64,000 nt of DNA from Pseudomonas sivasensis (GTDB lineage: Bacteria > Pseudomonadota > Gammaproteobacteria > Pseudomonadales > Pseudomonadaceae), in the NCBI RefSeq assembly GCF_013778505.1, contig NZ_JAAOWU010000002.1, positions 372,001-436,000 of the forward strand. Direction: 5' to 3'. The notes under the pieces are model-generated. The model saw nothing but the letters and a program-made list of their open reading frames with translations. It ran no database searches and was not told the DNA's origin. The translations under genes and the position numbers were made by a program. Shown here in pieces: positions 16,941-27,900 of the stretch (position 1 is its first letter; each line of letters begins with the position of its first letter).

Positions 16941-19416
16941 AAAGTTGGCCTTCATCGATTTGTTCCGACAGTTCGAGTTGCAGTTTGCAGGAGGTCGCGT
17001 TCGGCGATGACACGGTCAAGGTTTGTGGCGCGTCGATGTTATTCAGGAAAATCAGGCCGTCTCCGACGACGGAGGTCAGGAATGCATTGTCTGCCGTAAG
17101 CACCGAAGCACCTTTGGGTAACGCTTGGCCACTCTGATCGACGGCACGCAACAGCACCCTCCTGACCTTAACCACTTCAAAGTCGACCTTGCTGAATGAG
17201 CCTCGTCCAACTTCCAGGGATTGGGTGCCGTTCTTGATATCTACCTGCCGTGGCAGGGATTTGCCTTCCACCTCGACAAGGCTGCTCTGATAAGCGGGCA
17301 ATCCCGGTATCACCGCCATTCCCCACCGATCGGTCCATACAGGCCCCTGGGGTGTAGTGATACGCGCGCCCGACACATCGCCGACCGACGCAACCCCAAA
17401 CGTATCCTCGACCCTGTACGGAGACAGCGTCAGCCCCCGCTCATGAGCCACGACTGCGCCCTGCAACTGACCGCTATAGCTGGTGTTGGTCGAGTCCCGG
17501 TTGATGCCCAGGCCCAACTGAGCATAACGGGACGTCATGTTGAGCAAACCGCCCTGCGCATGCCGGGCGGCCGTACCAAGGTCGCTGTCAGTGCGCAGTT
17601 CATAATTGAGTGTGTCGTCGACGCGTTCGTTGAAGGCTGCGCCAATACTCGATCGACGCCCCTGGTGCCTGGCGGTAGAAGTGAGCGAACGATCACCCCC
17701 CAAGGGAACACTGACTTGCAAACGCACGCCTAGCCCATCGTTGTTGTTCTTGTTAGTGCCAGAAGTGCCAACTTGCGAGTCCACGCTCAACCCGACATTG
17801 GCGTACCTGAACTGCTTGTTCCAGGCGCCATGCACATACTGAGAGGCGCTACTGTTGAAGTTTGCAGCACGGGTGTACCCAATCGTGAACACACCCAATT
17901 GCGGGTCCGCCCAGCTGAGACCTGCCGTGTATTGGTTTTTGAACCGCGAGTTCGCCAACTCACCACTGTCAGCGCGCACACTATCGAGCACATCACGATA
18001 GCCAGGTGTATGGGTCGTAGCGCTCAGGGTCATCTGCACGTCACCCGGCAGCACGCTGCCCAACGAAACGCTATTACGCACACCCCGTACGTTGTTCTTG
18101 TCGTCCCGTGAGAGGTTGTTACGCAGACCAACAGAGAATCGCTGCGCGAAACTGCTGTCCAGCGCAAGCCCCACCGAATTGTAATGATCGGTAACCTGCA
18201 CACCCGAACTGAGGGCCGTGGCGGGGGTGAGCGCCCAGGTCCCGCTTGCCACGGCCAGCATAGGCTCATCGGCACCGCTACGTTCCACATCCCGTATCTT
18301 GCCGACGGCCGCGGTATACCCGGACTTCACCGGCATCGCATCGCGAAACGAAGCAGCCGGCACTACAAAGCTACGCTGTCCGCCACGGGTCTCAATGACC
18401 CGTACATCAAGGTCACTCGTGCCGTTGAGCAACGGCAGGTTGCTCAATGCAAACGGCCCTTCCGGCACGACTGTTGTGTAGATCAGTGCGCCCGACTGGC
18501 GTACCTCTATCCGAGACTGGCTAAGGGCCTGGCCTTCGACCACTACTCCATTACCGCCGGCACCGCCGTCGACACCGTCTGGAGACAGTTGGAAACCGGT
18601 CAGTTGCACCCCGCCGAACACCGGGCTGTTACCGGATATCTGCCCCACCTGGAGGGTCGACGCCAACCGCGCAATATCCCGTTGCGCATAGGCGTACAGG
18701 TGCTCGGCCCCAGACCGACCATCGGTAGAGATATAGAGCTGACGACTGCGCGCAATCCAATCGCCTACGTTAAACCCCACCTCCGTGGACGCCGATAGAA
18801 AACGGCCCCTGGCATCGCGCGAATGACTGTTGATGCCTTGCACGTCATAGTTGAGCAAGCCCGCCGCTCCACCTCGAGCGAAATGGCCAGTGGCTCGTTG
18901 CGGCTCACGGATCGCCTGGGTGGGAACGACGATCGCTACCTCCTCGTTGCCCGGACGCAGGTTCAATTCCGTGCTGGGAAACTCGGTAAGGAAGTCATGA
19001 CAGGCCTGGTCAGCAGAAACCTGTTTATCTATCACTGAAGCAGGTACACGCAGCCCCGCTCGGTCCAGCAAGCCACGGGTAAAGCACAACGCCCCTTCAT
19101 GGTTGAACCGCGCATCGGTCAATCCAACGCGATCACCATTAACCGTCAGATCAACAACCCGAACACCTTCAGTGAATCGTGGCGCGTCTCGAAAATAGCG
19201 GGCAACCGAAGGATCGAGTCCGCGATGCTGCAAGATAGTCAGATCGAATTCCAGCGGGTGCGCCCCGGGCCCCGCGTAAACGTGACCTGCGGCGCCAGAA
19301 AACATCGCTACGCAGGCTGAGAGACTGACTCGGTTGAACTTAAAAGGCGCTGCGGCCTTTTTACCCCCACACCGTTTTTTACCAACAGCGCCGGTAACCT
19401 CGTTTATTTTTCCCAT
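16912..19416 (-). CDS. Fimbrial outer-membrane usher (FimD/PapC family)
   Basis: An 834-residue chaperone-usher pore. Seen: N-terminal domain after the signal peptide (LEFDLTILQHRGLDPSVARYFRDAPRFTEGVRVVDLTVNG) with a Cys pair (ALCFTRG, DQACHDFL), the barrel with the plug region (GGQRSFVVPAASFRDAMPVKSGYTAAVGKIRD), and the C-terminal domains with AVDQSGQALPKGASVLTADNAF and a Cys pair (NATSCKLQL, NTAAVCS). It secretes and assembles the subunits encoded around it. The start lies seven bases from the chaperone stop. The N-terminus before the hydrophobic segment is long and basic, so the true start might be slightly downstream. Confidence 0.93.
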   Translation of the reverse strand: MGKINEVTGAVGKKRCGGKKAAAPFKFNRVSLSACVAMFSGAAGHVYAGPGAHPLEFDLTILQHRGLDPSVARYFRDAPRFTEGVRVVDLTVNGDRVGLTDARFNHEGALCFTRGLLDRAGLRVPASVIDKQVSADQACHDFLTEFPSTELNLRPGNEEVAIVVPTQAIREPQRATGHFARGGAAGLLNYDVQGINSHSRDARGRFLSASTEVGFNVGDWIARSRQLYISTDGRSGAEHLYAYAQRDIARLASTLQVGQISGNSPVFGGVQLTGFQLSPDGVDGGAGGNGVVVEGQALSQSRIEVRQSGALIYTTVVPEGPFALSNLPLLNGTSDLDVRVIETRGGQRSFVVPAASFRDAMPVKSGYTAAVGKIRDVERSGADEPMLAVASGTWALTPATALSSGVQVTDHYNSVGLALDSSFAQRFSVGLRNNLSRDDKNNVRGVRNSVSLGSVLPGDVQMTLSATTHTPGYRDVLDSVRADSGELANSRFKNQYTAGLSWADPQLGVFTIGYTRAANFNSSASQYVHGAWNKQFRYANVGLSVDSQVGTSGTNKNNNDGLGVRLQVSVPLGGDRSLTSTARHQGRRSSIGAAFNERVDDTLNYELRTDSDLGTAARHAQGGLLNMTSRYAQLGLGINRDSTNTSYSGQLQGAVVAHERGLTLSPYRVEDTFGVASVGDVSGARITTPQGPVWTDRWGMAVIPGLPAYQSSLVEVEGKSLPRQVDIKNGTQSLEVGRGSFSKVDFEVVKVRRVLLRAVDQSGQALPKGASVLTADNAFLTSVVGDGLIFLNNIDAPQTLTVSSPNATSCKLQLELSEQIDEGQLYENTAAVCS

Positions 19417-19422
19417 ACGAGG

Positions 19423-20139
19423 TCAAGGCATGTTGGCTAGGAGCAAGGCATCGTAGTTGTCTACGGTAAATCCATAAACAGTGGCAGGCATGATGGTGAC
19501 TGACGTGGCATCAGGGTGAGCGCTTGAAAATTCAGCGCTCAGCACCTCACCCGGCAAGATATAGGTGCGTGAAAGATAGGCTTTGGCTTTTTGCGGGTTC
19601 AGTTGCACCTCGGCGGCCAAACGAACGACATAGGGACTGTCGTTATGCACGCTCAACGTTTTGCCCTGCAGGCGCCAGGTCAGTAACTCCCAAGGCGCAT
19701 TGTGCTGTGGCAGTCCCTTGGGATGGAGAATCAGCGGCAGGTTTTGTCGCAGGCTGATACCGATCGTCGCACCCGAGCCTGGCTGGGTTTGTGGGATACC
19801 CTCGAAGGTGACACGCTTCAAACGCTGAGTCTTGAGCGGTTCCTTGCCAATCAACATGAACCTCACCATTTGCAGTTGGCCACCATCCACCCTTGCAACC
19901 GGGGGAGTGACAACCACCAAGGGTTCCAGGTCTTCCGGAACATCTTCAATAGCCGAATGGAGTAGCGCAGGCCCGACGTCAGTATTTTTGACGTTAATAC
20001 TGGCCTCGCCATCGGACTCATTTAGCACAATGACAGTGGTTTCAGGCTCCATGCCATCGGCGTACGCCACACCGCATAAAAGAAAGTTAACGCACACGCT
20101 AAACGCTAAAAAGAACTTCGACTTGGAGACGATACACAT
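19423..20139 (-). CDS. Periplasmic fimbrial chaperone
   Basis: A 238-residue PapD-like chaperone: signal peptide MCIVSKSKFFLAFSVCVNFLLCGVAYA, then two Ig-like domains. ETTVIVLNESDGEASINVKNTD matches the first strands, GGQLQMVRFMLIGKEPLKTQRLKRVTFEGIP the G1/F1 region, and GISLRQNLPLILHPKGLP the conserved turn. It folds and caps the subunits before delivery to the usher. Second in a set chaperone-usher-subunit that reads as one operon. Confidence 0.9.
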   Translation of the reverse strand: MCIVSKSKFFLAFSVCVNFLLCGVAYADGMEPETTVIVLNESDGEASINVKNTDVGPALLHSAIEDVPEDLEPLVVVTPPVARVDGGQLQMVRFMLIGKEPLKTQRLKRVTFEGIPQTQPGSGATIGISLRQNLPLILHPKGLPQHNAPWELLTWRLQGKTLSVHNDSPYVVRLAAEVQLNPQKAKAYLSRTYILPGEVLSAEFSSAHPDATSVTIMPATVYGFTVDNYDALLLANMP

Positions 20140-20237
20140 CCGACGCTTCCTTTACTTCGAACACAGCAAAACAGTCAGAACACGTTAAAACTTCAAACAC
20201 CTAAAGTTTCAACGTGTGCTGACCGACTCAACATTGC

Positions 20238-20885
20238 TTACAAGTAACGTAACTCTAAGGTGGCATGGCCATCCAGATTGATACCCTCACCGACGGAAAA
20301 AGCAGAGGTCTTGTTGATAACCCCTTGCACTTGCAAGTTTCCGGAAACCACTGAAAGTTTAATCGGCGTAGTGGTCCCAGACGCCCAGCTTGTCAAATGC
20401 GGAGGCTGTGCCAGGGCCCCGTCGCCGACGGACCAAGTAACGCCGTTATTGTTCGAACCATTAACCCTGACCGTTTTACCGTCAGCAACGGTATTGGCCA
20501 TGAACATAACGTAACCGCCAACTTTCTCACCTTTGGATGACGTGCCTAGCCCATAGTTAAAGGTGTCAACATAGGTCTGATTAAATGCACTTCGCATCAT
20601 ACCAGGCACTTTACTGCTTGCACGATTGTCCTGTGTCTTGATGCTTACCAAAGTAGGTGCATCGCATTTGACGGTAAAGGGCGTGCTTTTTTTATCCAAC
20701 TTTGTGTAATGGGTGGCACTTAGCGAACTCGGTCGAATCATACCGTAATCAAATACCGAGTTGACTATCGTAAAGCTGCAGCTTGCGGGCGCGATGGTTC
20801 CTTTAACACGGACATCAGCTGCTTGGGCATTGAGCCCCGTCGCAGCCAAACATACACCCATCATTACAATAATTTTATTTTTCAA
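20238..20885 (-). CDS. DUF1120 fimbrial subunit A
   Basis: A 215-residue secreted protein, paralogue of the next gene. I choose a TTG start at 20885: AAAGGTGATAAG lies at good spacing and the resulting N-terminus (LKNKIIVMMGVCLAATGLNAQA) aligns with MKNKSALFGGVFLAVACLSVQA of the paralogue; the longer frame to 20960 adds non-signal sequence. After cleavage, ADVRVKGTIAPASCSF provides an N-terminal extension before the first Cys, the second Cys is in FTVKCDAPT, and the end DGHATLELRYL has the penultimate aromatic usual for pilins. DUF1120 proteins accompany chaperone-usher systems. Probably a shaft component. Confidence 0.82.
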   Translation of the reverse strand: MKNKIIVMMGVCLAATGLNAQAADVRVKGTIAPASCSFTIVNSVFDYGMIRPSSLSATHYTKLDKKSTPFTVKCDAPTLVSIKTQDNRASSKVPGMMRSAFNQTYVDTFNYGLGTSSKGEKVGGYVMFMANTVADGKTVRVNGSNNNGVTWSVGDGALAQPPHLTSWASGTTTPIKLSVVSGNLQVQGVINKTSAFSVGEGINLDGHATLELRYL

Positions 20886-21023
20886 ACTTATCACCTTTAA
20901 CAAAAAAATGGATAGCCACAGATAAAGCTCGCCCATAGGCCTGGCACTGAAAAAATTCACTGCAGAGCGCCGTCGCCCCGCCGAAAAGCAATCAGCCCCA
21001 GTTGACCATTAGGGTAGTTATGT

Positions 21024-21668
21024 TCAGATGTACTTCAGTTCCAGCGTGGCATGACCGTCCAGCTTGATTTCATTACTGAGGCTGAGAGCGGATGTCTTAT
21101 TAAGAATGGCCCGAACGTTTAGCGTACCGGACAGCGTGGAAAACTTCAGCGGTGTAAGGTCACCCGACCACCAGCTGGTCAAGACAGGAGTTTGCGCCAT
21201 GGCACCGGCGATACCGCGCCAAACGCCACCATTGTCGAATGACTGCATAATATTGACAGCCTTGCCATCAGCCACCGAACTTCTCATGTATAAAATATAA
21301 CCGCCGATATGTTCACCATTACCGGTATTACCAAGCCCGTAGTTATAGTTATCATTGTACTGCGAGCCATATTGAAGTGTTATGCCACCCACTTTACTTG
21401 CCGCACGATTATCCGTTGCACTTATAGCGACCCGAGCTTGTGCAGCACACTTTATGACGAACGGAGTGCTTTTGTTTGGTAACGGATTATATTGGGTGGC
21501 GCTTAAAGAGCTCGGATTGATTTTGCCATAATCAATGGTCGAATTTGTGAGTGTAAAACTGCAACTGGAAGGTGCAATGGAGCCTTTGACACGTAAGTCC
21601 GCAGCTTGAACGCTCAGGCAAGCAACTGCAAGGAACACGCCCCCAAACAAAGCACTTTTATTTTTCAT
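21024..21668 (-). CDS. DUF1120 fimbrial subunit B
   Basis: A 214-residue secreted protein starting at ATG 21668 with a strong AAGGTGG ribosome site. Signal peptide to about SVQA, donor-strand-like extension ADLRVKGSIAPSSC, Cys pair (SSCSFTL, VIKCAAQ), C-terminal strand DGHATLELKYI. It is very similar to subunit A along its whole length, suggesting a tandem duplication. As first gene of the operon with the best ribosome site it is the likely major subunit. The flanking DNA is more AT-rich than the rest of the window, a sign of acquisition. Confidence 0.85.
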   Translation of the reverse strand: MKNKSALFGGVFLAVACLSVQAADLRVKGSIAPSSCSFTLTNSTIDYGKINPSSLSATQYNPLPNKSTPFVIKCAAQARVAISATDNRAASKVGGITLQYGSQYNDNYNYGLGNTGNGEHIGGYILYMRSSVADGKAVNIMQSFDNGGVWRGIAGAMAQTPVLTSWWSGDLTPLKFSTLSGTLNVRAILNKTSALSLSNEIKLDGHATLELKYI

Positions 21669-22172
21669 ATACAGTCCACCTTATTATCAAAGATCATTTA
21701 TCTGCGCACAACTAAAAACTCAAACCATCTAAAAGCCAATCTTACAAGCCCACATTTAAAAGCCGCCCACACCGAACGCTCAACTATAAATAAATAACAC
21801 CTAGGCAAAATCGCCGGACCGAAGTATTAACACTCCACCCCTTCAATTAAACCGGAAAAAATATCAATGATTGTAAGAGTACTCAGCGGCAGCCATTCCA
21901 CACTGGAATATTCGTTGTGCGAATCAAAACAACAACTTGGAGAACTAATACAGAAGCATGTAGGAATTAGTTACCAATCCCATAAATAAAGCCCCGGAAA
22001 TCAAGGACTACGGCATCTGTTAACTTTGTAATGCAATCGTCATGAAAATCTCCTACAACCCGCATCGGCAATTTCCGCTGAAGCCCTGATTGGAAATCCT
22101 ATGGCGCTACGCGTTGGCGCCAGCGGTCGATCGTGGCACGATGGTCAGGTTATCGACCGAGACCCCCAAACC
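21669..22172. other. AT-rich intergenic region before the fimbrial operon and ppx
   Basis: 504 bases without a convincing gene. The left 350 bases are clearly richer in A/T than the surroundings and should hold the fimbrial promoter. Two adjacent dyads lie at 21895-21924. An in-frame ATG at 22101 would extend ppx by 24 residues, but that part does not look like Ppx. Confidence 0.7.
21895..21924. promoter_or_regulatory. Two adjacent dyads upstream of the fimbrial operon
   Basis: ATTCCA-CAC-TGGAAT (21895-21909) is followed at once by ATTCG-TTGTG-CGAAT (21910-21924). Both are perfect. They lie about 230 bases before the first fimbrial gene and could be regulator sites; no regulator is encoded in the cluster. 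Confidence 0.35.
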
Positions 22173-23675
22173 ATGCCGCAATCCCAAGCCAAGAATCTGT
22201 CCCTGATCGCCGCCATAGACCTGGGTTCCAATAGCTTTCACATGGTCGTGGCTAAGGCCCAGAACGGCGAAATCCGCATCCTTGAACGGCTCGGCGAGAA
22301 AGTGCAACTGGCTGCCGGGATCGACGACGCCCGCCAGCTCAATGAAGAATCCATGCAGCGCGGGCTCGATTGCCTCAAGCGTTTTGCGCAGCTGATTAAC
22401 GGTATGCCCCTGGGCGCGGTGCGGATTGTCGGCACTAATGCCCTGCGCGAAGCGCGCAATCGCGGCGAATTCATCCGCCGCGCCGAGGAAATCCTCGGCC
22501 ACCCGGTAGAAGTCATCTCCGGCCGTGAAGAAGCGCGCCTGATCTATCTAGGCGTGTCCCACACCTTGGCCGACACCCCCGGCAAGCGTCTGGTGGCGGA
22601 CATCGGCGGCGGCAGTACCGAGTTCATCATCGGCCAGCGTTTCGAACCGCTGCTACGCGAAAGCCTGCAGATGGGTTGCGTCAGCTATACCCAACGTTAC
22701 TTTAAGGACGGCAAGATCACTCCGGCGCGCTACGCCCAGGCCTACACCGCAGCGCGGCTGGAAATCATGAGTATCGAACACGCCCTGCACCGCCTGACCT
22801 GGGATGAGGCCATCGGCTCGTCTGGCACCATCCGTGCTATCGGCCTGGCACTCAAGGCCGGCGGCCATGGCACGGGTGAGGTCAACGCCGAAGGCCTGGC
22901 GTGGCTCAAGCGCAAGCTATTCAAACTGGGGGACGCCGAGAAAATCGACTTCGACGGCATCAAGCCCGACCGTCGCACCATTTTCCCGGCCGGCCTGGCG
23001 ATTCTCGAAGCCATCTTCGACGCCCTCGAACTGCAACGCATGGACCACTGTGACGGCGCCCTGCGCGAAGGTGTGCTCTACGACCTGCTGGGCCGCCATC
23101 ACCACGAGGACGTACGTGAGCGCACGCTCAGCTCGCTGATGGAGCGTTATCACGTCGACCTGGAACAAGCCGCCCGTGTGGAACGCAAAGCCTTGCACGC
23201 GTTCGACCAAGTGGCCGAGGACTGGGACCTGGAAGATGGCGTATGGCGAGAGCTGCTGGGCTGGGCCGCTAAGGTGCATGAGGTAGGCCTGGATATCGCC
23301 CACTACCATTACCACAAGCACGGCGCCTACCTGATCGAGCACTCCGACCTGGCCGGTTTCTCCCGGGAAGACCAGCAGATGCTCGCACTGCTGGTGCGCG
23401 GCCATCGTCGCAATATTCCCAAGGATAAGTTTGCCGAGTTCGGTGATGAAGGCATCAAGCTGATCCGCCTGTGCGTACTGCTGCGCTTCGCGATCCTGTT
23501 CCACCACATTCGCGGCACCCAGGAAATGCCCCAGGTGAGCCTGCGCGCCAATGGCGAGAGCCTGGATGTCGTGTTCCCGAAAGGCTGGCTGGATGAGAAC
23601 CAACTGACCCAGGCGGACTTCGCCCAGGAAGCGGAGTGGCTGACACGAGTGGGGTTCAGCCTGAACCTGCGCTAG
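22173..23675 (+). CDS. ppx: Exopolyphosphatase
   Basis: A 500-residue Ppx/GppA-family enzyme that releases phosphate from the ends of polyphosphate. ATG 22173 gives [29 protein letters not shown], the expected start. Motifs: [11 protein letters not shown] (phosphate loop 1), [31 protein letters not shown] and the C-terminal HD-like domain ([33 protein letters not shown]). Divergent pressure with ppk, the opposing synthase, which is convergent across a REPIN. In relatives this pair sets the polyphosphate pool. Confidence 0.97.
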   Translation: MPQSQAKNLSLIAAIDLGSNSFHMVVAKAQNGEIRILERLGEKVQLAAGIDDARQLNEESMQRGLDCLKRFAQLINGMPLGAVRIVGTNALREARNRGEFIRRAEEILGHPVEVISGREEARLIYLGVSHTLADTPGKRLVADIGGGSTEFIIGQRFEPLLRESLQMGCVSYTQRYFKDGKITPARYAQAYTAARLEIMSIEHALHRLTWDEAIGSSGTIRAIGLALKAGGHGTGEVNAEGLAWLKRKLFKLGDAEKIDFDGIKPDRRTIFPAGLAILEAIFDALELQRMDHCDGALREGVLYDLLGRHHHEDVRERTLSSLMERYHVDLEQAARVERKALHAFDQVAEDWDLEDGVWRELLGWAAKVHEVGLDIAHYHYHKHGAYLIEHSDLAGFSREDQQMLALLVRGHRRNIPKDKFAEFGDEGIKLIRLCVLLRFAILFHHIRGTQEMPQVSLRANGESLDVVFPKGWLDENQLTQADFAQEAEWLTRVGFSLNLR

Positions 23676-23692
23676 AGAACACCGGAAACAAC

Positions 23693-23783
23693 TGTGGGAG
23701 GGGGCTTGCTCCCGATGGCGGTGGACCAGTCAATGAATCTATTGACTGACACTCCCTCATCGGGAGCAAGCCCCCTCCCACAT
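23693..23783. repeat. REPIN between ppx and ppk
   Basis: Facing copies of GTGGGAGGGGGCTTGCTCCC and its complement, with a smaller hairpin (CAGTCAATGAAT / ATTGACTGA) between them. It lies between two convergent genes and could fold in both transcripts. Confidence 0.88.
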
Positions 23784-23802
23784 TTTCAGACCGCGTCGGT
23801 GC

Positions 23803-26025
23803 TTAGTTCACCGACAGAATCGGACTGCCCAACTTCTCCAGCAACGTCGCCTGCGCACTGCGTGGGTTCTGGTTGCCGGTCGGCGTGTTGCGCACGTAAC
23901 GGCCGTCGGATTGCAGGCTCCAGCTGTGGGTGTTGTCGGTCAGGTAGCTTTCCAGCTCTTTCTTAACCCGCATGATCAGCTTCTTGCCCTCTACAGGGAA
24001 GCAGGTCTCCACACGCTTATCCAGGTTGCGCTCCATCCAGTCGGCACTGGACAGGAACATCTGCTCTTCGCCGCCGTTGAGGAAGTAGAACACCCGCGTG
24101 TGCTCCAGGAAGCGGCCGATGATCGAACGCACATGGATATTGTGCGACACGCCAACAATGCCCGGACGCAGGCAGCACATGCCACGCACCACCAAGTCGA
24201 TACGCACGCCGGACTGGCTGGCCTTGTACAGCGCGCGGATGATCTTCGGATCGGTCAGCGAGTTGAACTTGGCAATGATGTGCGCCGGTTTGCCGTCGAG
24301 GGCGAACTGGGTTTCGCGGGCAATCATGTCGAGCATGCCCTTCTTCAGGGTGAACGGCGCGTGCAGCAGCTTCTTCATGCGCAAGGTCTTGCCCATGCCG
24401 ATTAACTGGCTGAACAACTTGCCGACGTCTTCACACAAGGCGTCGTCGGAAGTCAGCAGGCTGTAGTCGGTATAGAGCTTGGCGTTGCCAGCGTGGTAGT
24501 TGCCGGTACCCAAGTGGGCGTAGCGCACGATCTCACCCGCTTCGCGGCGCAGGATCAGCATCATCTTGGCGTGTGTCTTGAAGCCCACCACGCCGTAGAT
24601 CACCACCGCGCCGGCCGCTTGCAGACGGCTGGCCAGTTGCAGGTTGGATTCTTCGTCGAACCGCGCACGCAACTCGATTACCGCAGTGACTTCCTTGCCG
24701 TTGCGCGCAGCGTCCACCAGGGCATCGACGATTTCCGAGTTGGCGCCGCTGCGGTACAGGGTCTGGCGTACGGCCAACACGTGCGGGTCCTTGGCGGCCT
24801 GGCGCAGCAGGTCGACCACCGGAGTGAAGGACTCGAACGGGTGCAGCAGCAGGATGTCCTGCTTGCTCACAACGCTGAAGATGTTCTCGCTGTTTTGCAG
24901 CAGTTTCGGGATCTGCGGCGTGAACGGCGTGTATTGCAGCTCCGGGTGGCTGTCCAGGCCGGTGATGCTGAACAGACGCGTAAGGTTCACCGGACCGTTG
25001 ACCTGATACAACTCGGTCTCGCCCAGGTTGAACTGCTTGAGCAGGTAGTCCGACAGGTGTTTCGGGCAGGTGTCGGCCACTTCCAGGCGCACCGCATCGC
25101 CGTAGCGCCGCGAGAACAGCTCGCCGCGCAGGGCACGGGCCAAGTCTTCGACGTCTTCGGAGTCGAGCGCCAGGTCGGCGTTACGGGTCAGGCGGAACTG
25201 GTAGCAGCCCTTGACCTTCATGCCTTGGAACAGATCATCGGCGTGGGCGTGGATCATCGAGGACAGGAATACATAGTTGTCGCCAGCGCCCCCCACCTCT
25301 TCCGGCACCTTGATGATCCGTGGCAGCAAACGCGGCGCCGGGATGATCGCCAGGCCGGAATCGCGACCGAAGGCGTCGATACCTTCCAGCTCAACGATGA
25401 AGTTGAGGCTCTTGTTCACCAGCAATGGGAACGGGTGCGTCGGGTCGAGGCCGATCGGCGTGATGATTGGCGCGATCTCGTCACGGAAATAGCGACGCAC
25501 CCACGTTTTGATCTTGGTGGTCCAGTGACGGCGACGGATGAAGCGGACCTGATGTTTTTCCAGCTCCGGCAGCAGGATGTCGTTGAGGATCGCGTATTGG
25601 CGGTCCACATGGCCGTGCACCAGCTCGCTGATGCGCGCCAACGCCTGGTGCGGTTGCAGGCCGTCGGCGCCGGCTTGTTCGCGGGCGAAGGTGATCTGCT
25701 TTTTGAGGCCGGCAACACGGATCTCGAAGAACTCGTCCAGGTTGCTGGAGAAAATCAGCAGGAATTTCAGCCGCTCCAGCAACGGGTAGGACTCATCCAG
25801 CGCCTGTTCCAGCACGCGGATGTTGAATTGCAGTTGCGACAGCTCGCGGTGGATGTAAAGGCTGCTGTCATCCAGGTTGGTCACCATCGGCACTGGCGCC
25901 GGCGCTGGTACTTCGGCCACCACGGCAGGCGGAGCCGGTTCCAGCTCCGGCGGGGTCTCGGCGACTTGTTCAACCACCGGGTGAGCGTCTTTTACTGCAA
26001 CTTCGGAGAGTCCTTCGGTATTCAT
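23803..26025 (-). CDS. ppk: Polyphosphate kinase 1
   Basis: A 740-residue enzyme that polymerises the ATP gamma-phosphate into polyphosphate. After about 55 Pro/Ala/Glu-rich residues of low complexity come the N domain ([51 protein letters not shown]), the head domain and two phospholipase-D-like C domains. The phosphorylated His is in [59 protein letters not shown] belongs to the first C domain. Divergent from hemB side by an 18-base gap, convergent with ppx. Confidence 0.97.
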   Translation of the reverse strand: MNTEGLSEVAVKDAHPVVEQVAETPPELEPAPPAVVAEVPAPAPVPMVTNLDDSSLYIHRELSQLQFNIRVLEQALDESYPLLERLKFLLIFSSNLDEFFEIRVAGLKKQITFAREQAGADGLQPHQALARISELVHGHVDRQYAILNDILLPELEKHQVRFIRRRHWTTKIKTWVRRYFRDEIAPIITPIGLDPTHPFPLLVNKSLNFIVELEGIDAFGRDSGLAIIPAPRLLPRIIKVPEEVGGAGDNYVFLSSMIHAHADDLFQGMKVKGCYQFRLTRNADLALDSEDVEDLARALRGELFSRRYGDAVRLEVADTCPKHLSDYLLKQFNLGETELYQVNGPVNLTRLFSITGLDSHPELQYTPFTPQIPKLLQNSENIFSVVSKQDILLLHPFESFTPVVDLLRQAAKDPHVLAVRQTLYRSGANSEIVDALVDAARNGKEVTAVIELRARFDEESNLQLASRLQAAGAVVIYGVVGFKTHAKMMLILRREAGEIVRYAHLGTGNYHAGNAKLYTDYSLLTSDDALCEDVGKLFSQLIGMGKTLRMKKLLHAPFTLKKGMLDMIARETQFALDGKPAHIIAKFNSLTDPKIIRALYKASQSGVRIDLVVRGMCCLRPGIVGVSHNIHVRSIIGRFLEHTRVFYFLNGGEEQMFLSSADWMERNLDKRVETCFPVEGKKLIMRVKKELESYLTDNTHSWSLQSDGRYVRNTPTGNQNPRSAQATLLEKLGSPILSVN

Positions 26026-26043
26026 CGAGTGTTCCTGTGAGGG

Positions 26044-27078
<1,035 letters not shown>

Positions 27079-27264
27079 TTACGGGCGAGCGTTGCAGTTA
27101 TAAGCGGCCATTATGACGAAGGTATGACAGTTGTGCTTATCGATGCGACCTGTAGTCGCATTCGTCGTTTATGTAGGAATTGTTCACTTCGTGACACATC
27201 TCGATACTTTCATGAATGTTCACGAAGGCGTAGGCTGCGCGTTCATTTCGCCAGCACCCAGACC

Positions 27265-27900
27265 ATGCTTCAACAATTTCTGCATGACTTCGGCTACTTT
27301 GCCCTCTTCCTCGGGACGTTCTTTGAAGGCGAGACCATTCTGGTGCTCGCAGGCTTCCTGGCGTTCCGTGGCTATATGGATATCAACCTGGTGGTGGTCG
27401 TTGCCTTCTTCGGCAGCTACGCCGGCGACCAGCTTTGGTATTACATGGGGCGCAAGCACGGCCGCAAACTGCTGGCACGCAAGCCGCGCTGGCAACTGAT
27501 GGGCGACAAAGCACTGGAACATATCCGCAAACACCCGGATATCTGGGTGCTGAGTTTCCGCTTCGTCTACGGATTGCGCACGGTGATGCCGGTCGCGATT
27601 GGTCTGTCGGGCTACCCGCCACTGCGCTACCTGATCCTCAACGGGATCGGTGCTGCCATCTGGGCAGCGGCTTTGGGTGCGGCGGCTTATCACTTCGGCG
27701 CAGTACTGGAAGGCATGCTCGGCAGCGTCAAAAAGTACGAATTGTGGGTGCTCGGCGCGTTGTTGTTACTAGGCTTTGGCCTGTGGCTGCGGCGCCGCTT
27801 CAAGAACGCTCGAATCGCCCGCCAGGCCTGTGCAGATGCCAAGGCCCGGCTCGCGGCCGAGCCTGCCTCGATCGAAGCGCCTAAGACACCAGTCGAGTAA
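27265..27900 (+). CDS. DedA family membrane protein
   Basis: A 211-residue inner-membrane protein; ATG 27265 starts MLQQFLHDFGYFALFLGTFFEGETILVLAGFLA, the typical DedA opening, and the frame upstream is not conserved. The SNARE-associated domain is visible: GDQLWYYMGRKHGRKLL, then FRFVYGLRTVMPVAIGLSGYPPLRYLILNGIGAAIWA. DedA proteins act as lipid (undecaprenyl-phosphate or phospholipid) flippases or support membrane potential. The end overlaps the convergent sterol desaturase gene by 20 bases. Confidence 0.92.
   Translation: MLQQFLHDFGYFALFLGTFFEGETILVLAGFLAFRGYMDINLVVVVAFFGSYAGDQLWYYMGRKHGRKLLARKPRWQLMGDKALEHIRKHPDIWVLSFRFVYGLRTVMPVAIGLSGYPPLRYLILNGIGAAIWAAALGAAAYHFGAVLEGMLGSVKKYELWVLGALLLLGFGLWLRRRFKNARIARQACADAKARLAAEPASIEAPKTPVE

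Noticed and set aside
21669..22172. Invertible promoter switch for the fimbriae
   Set aside because: The two dyads are short, adjacent and different in sequence; no recombinase gene is in the cluster.
24493..26040. 515-codon plus-strand frame opposite ppk
   Set aside because: Shadow of ppk; no recognisable motif.
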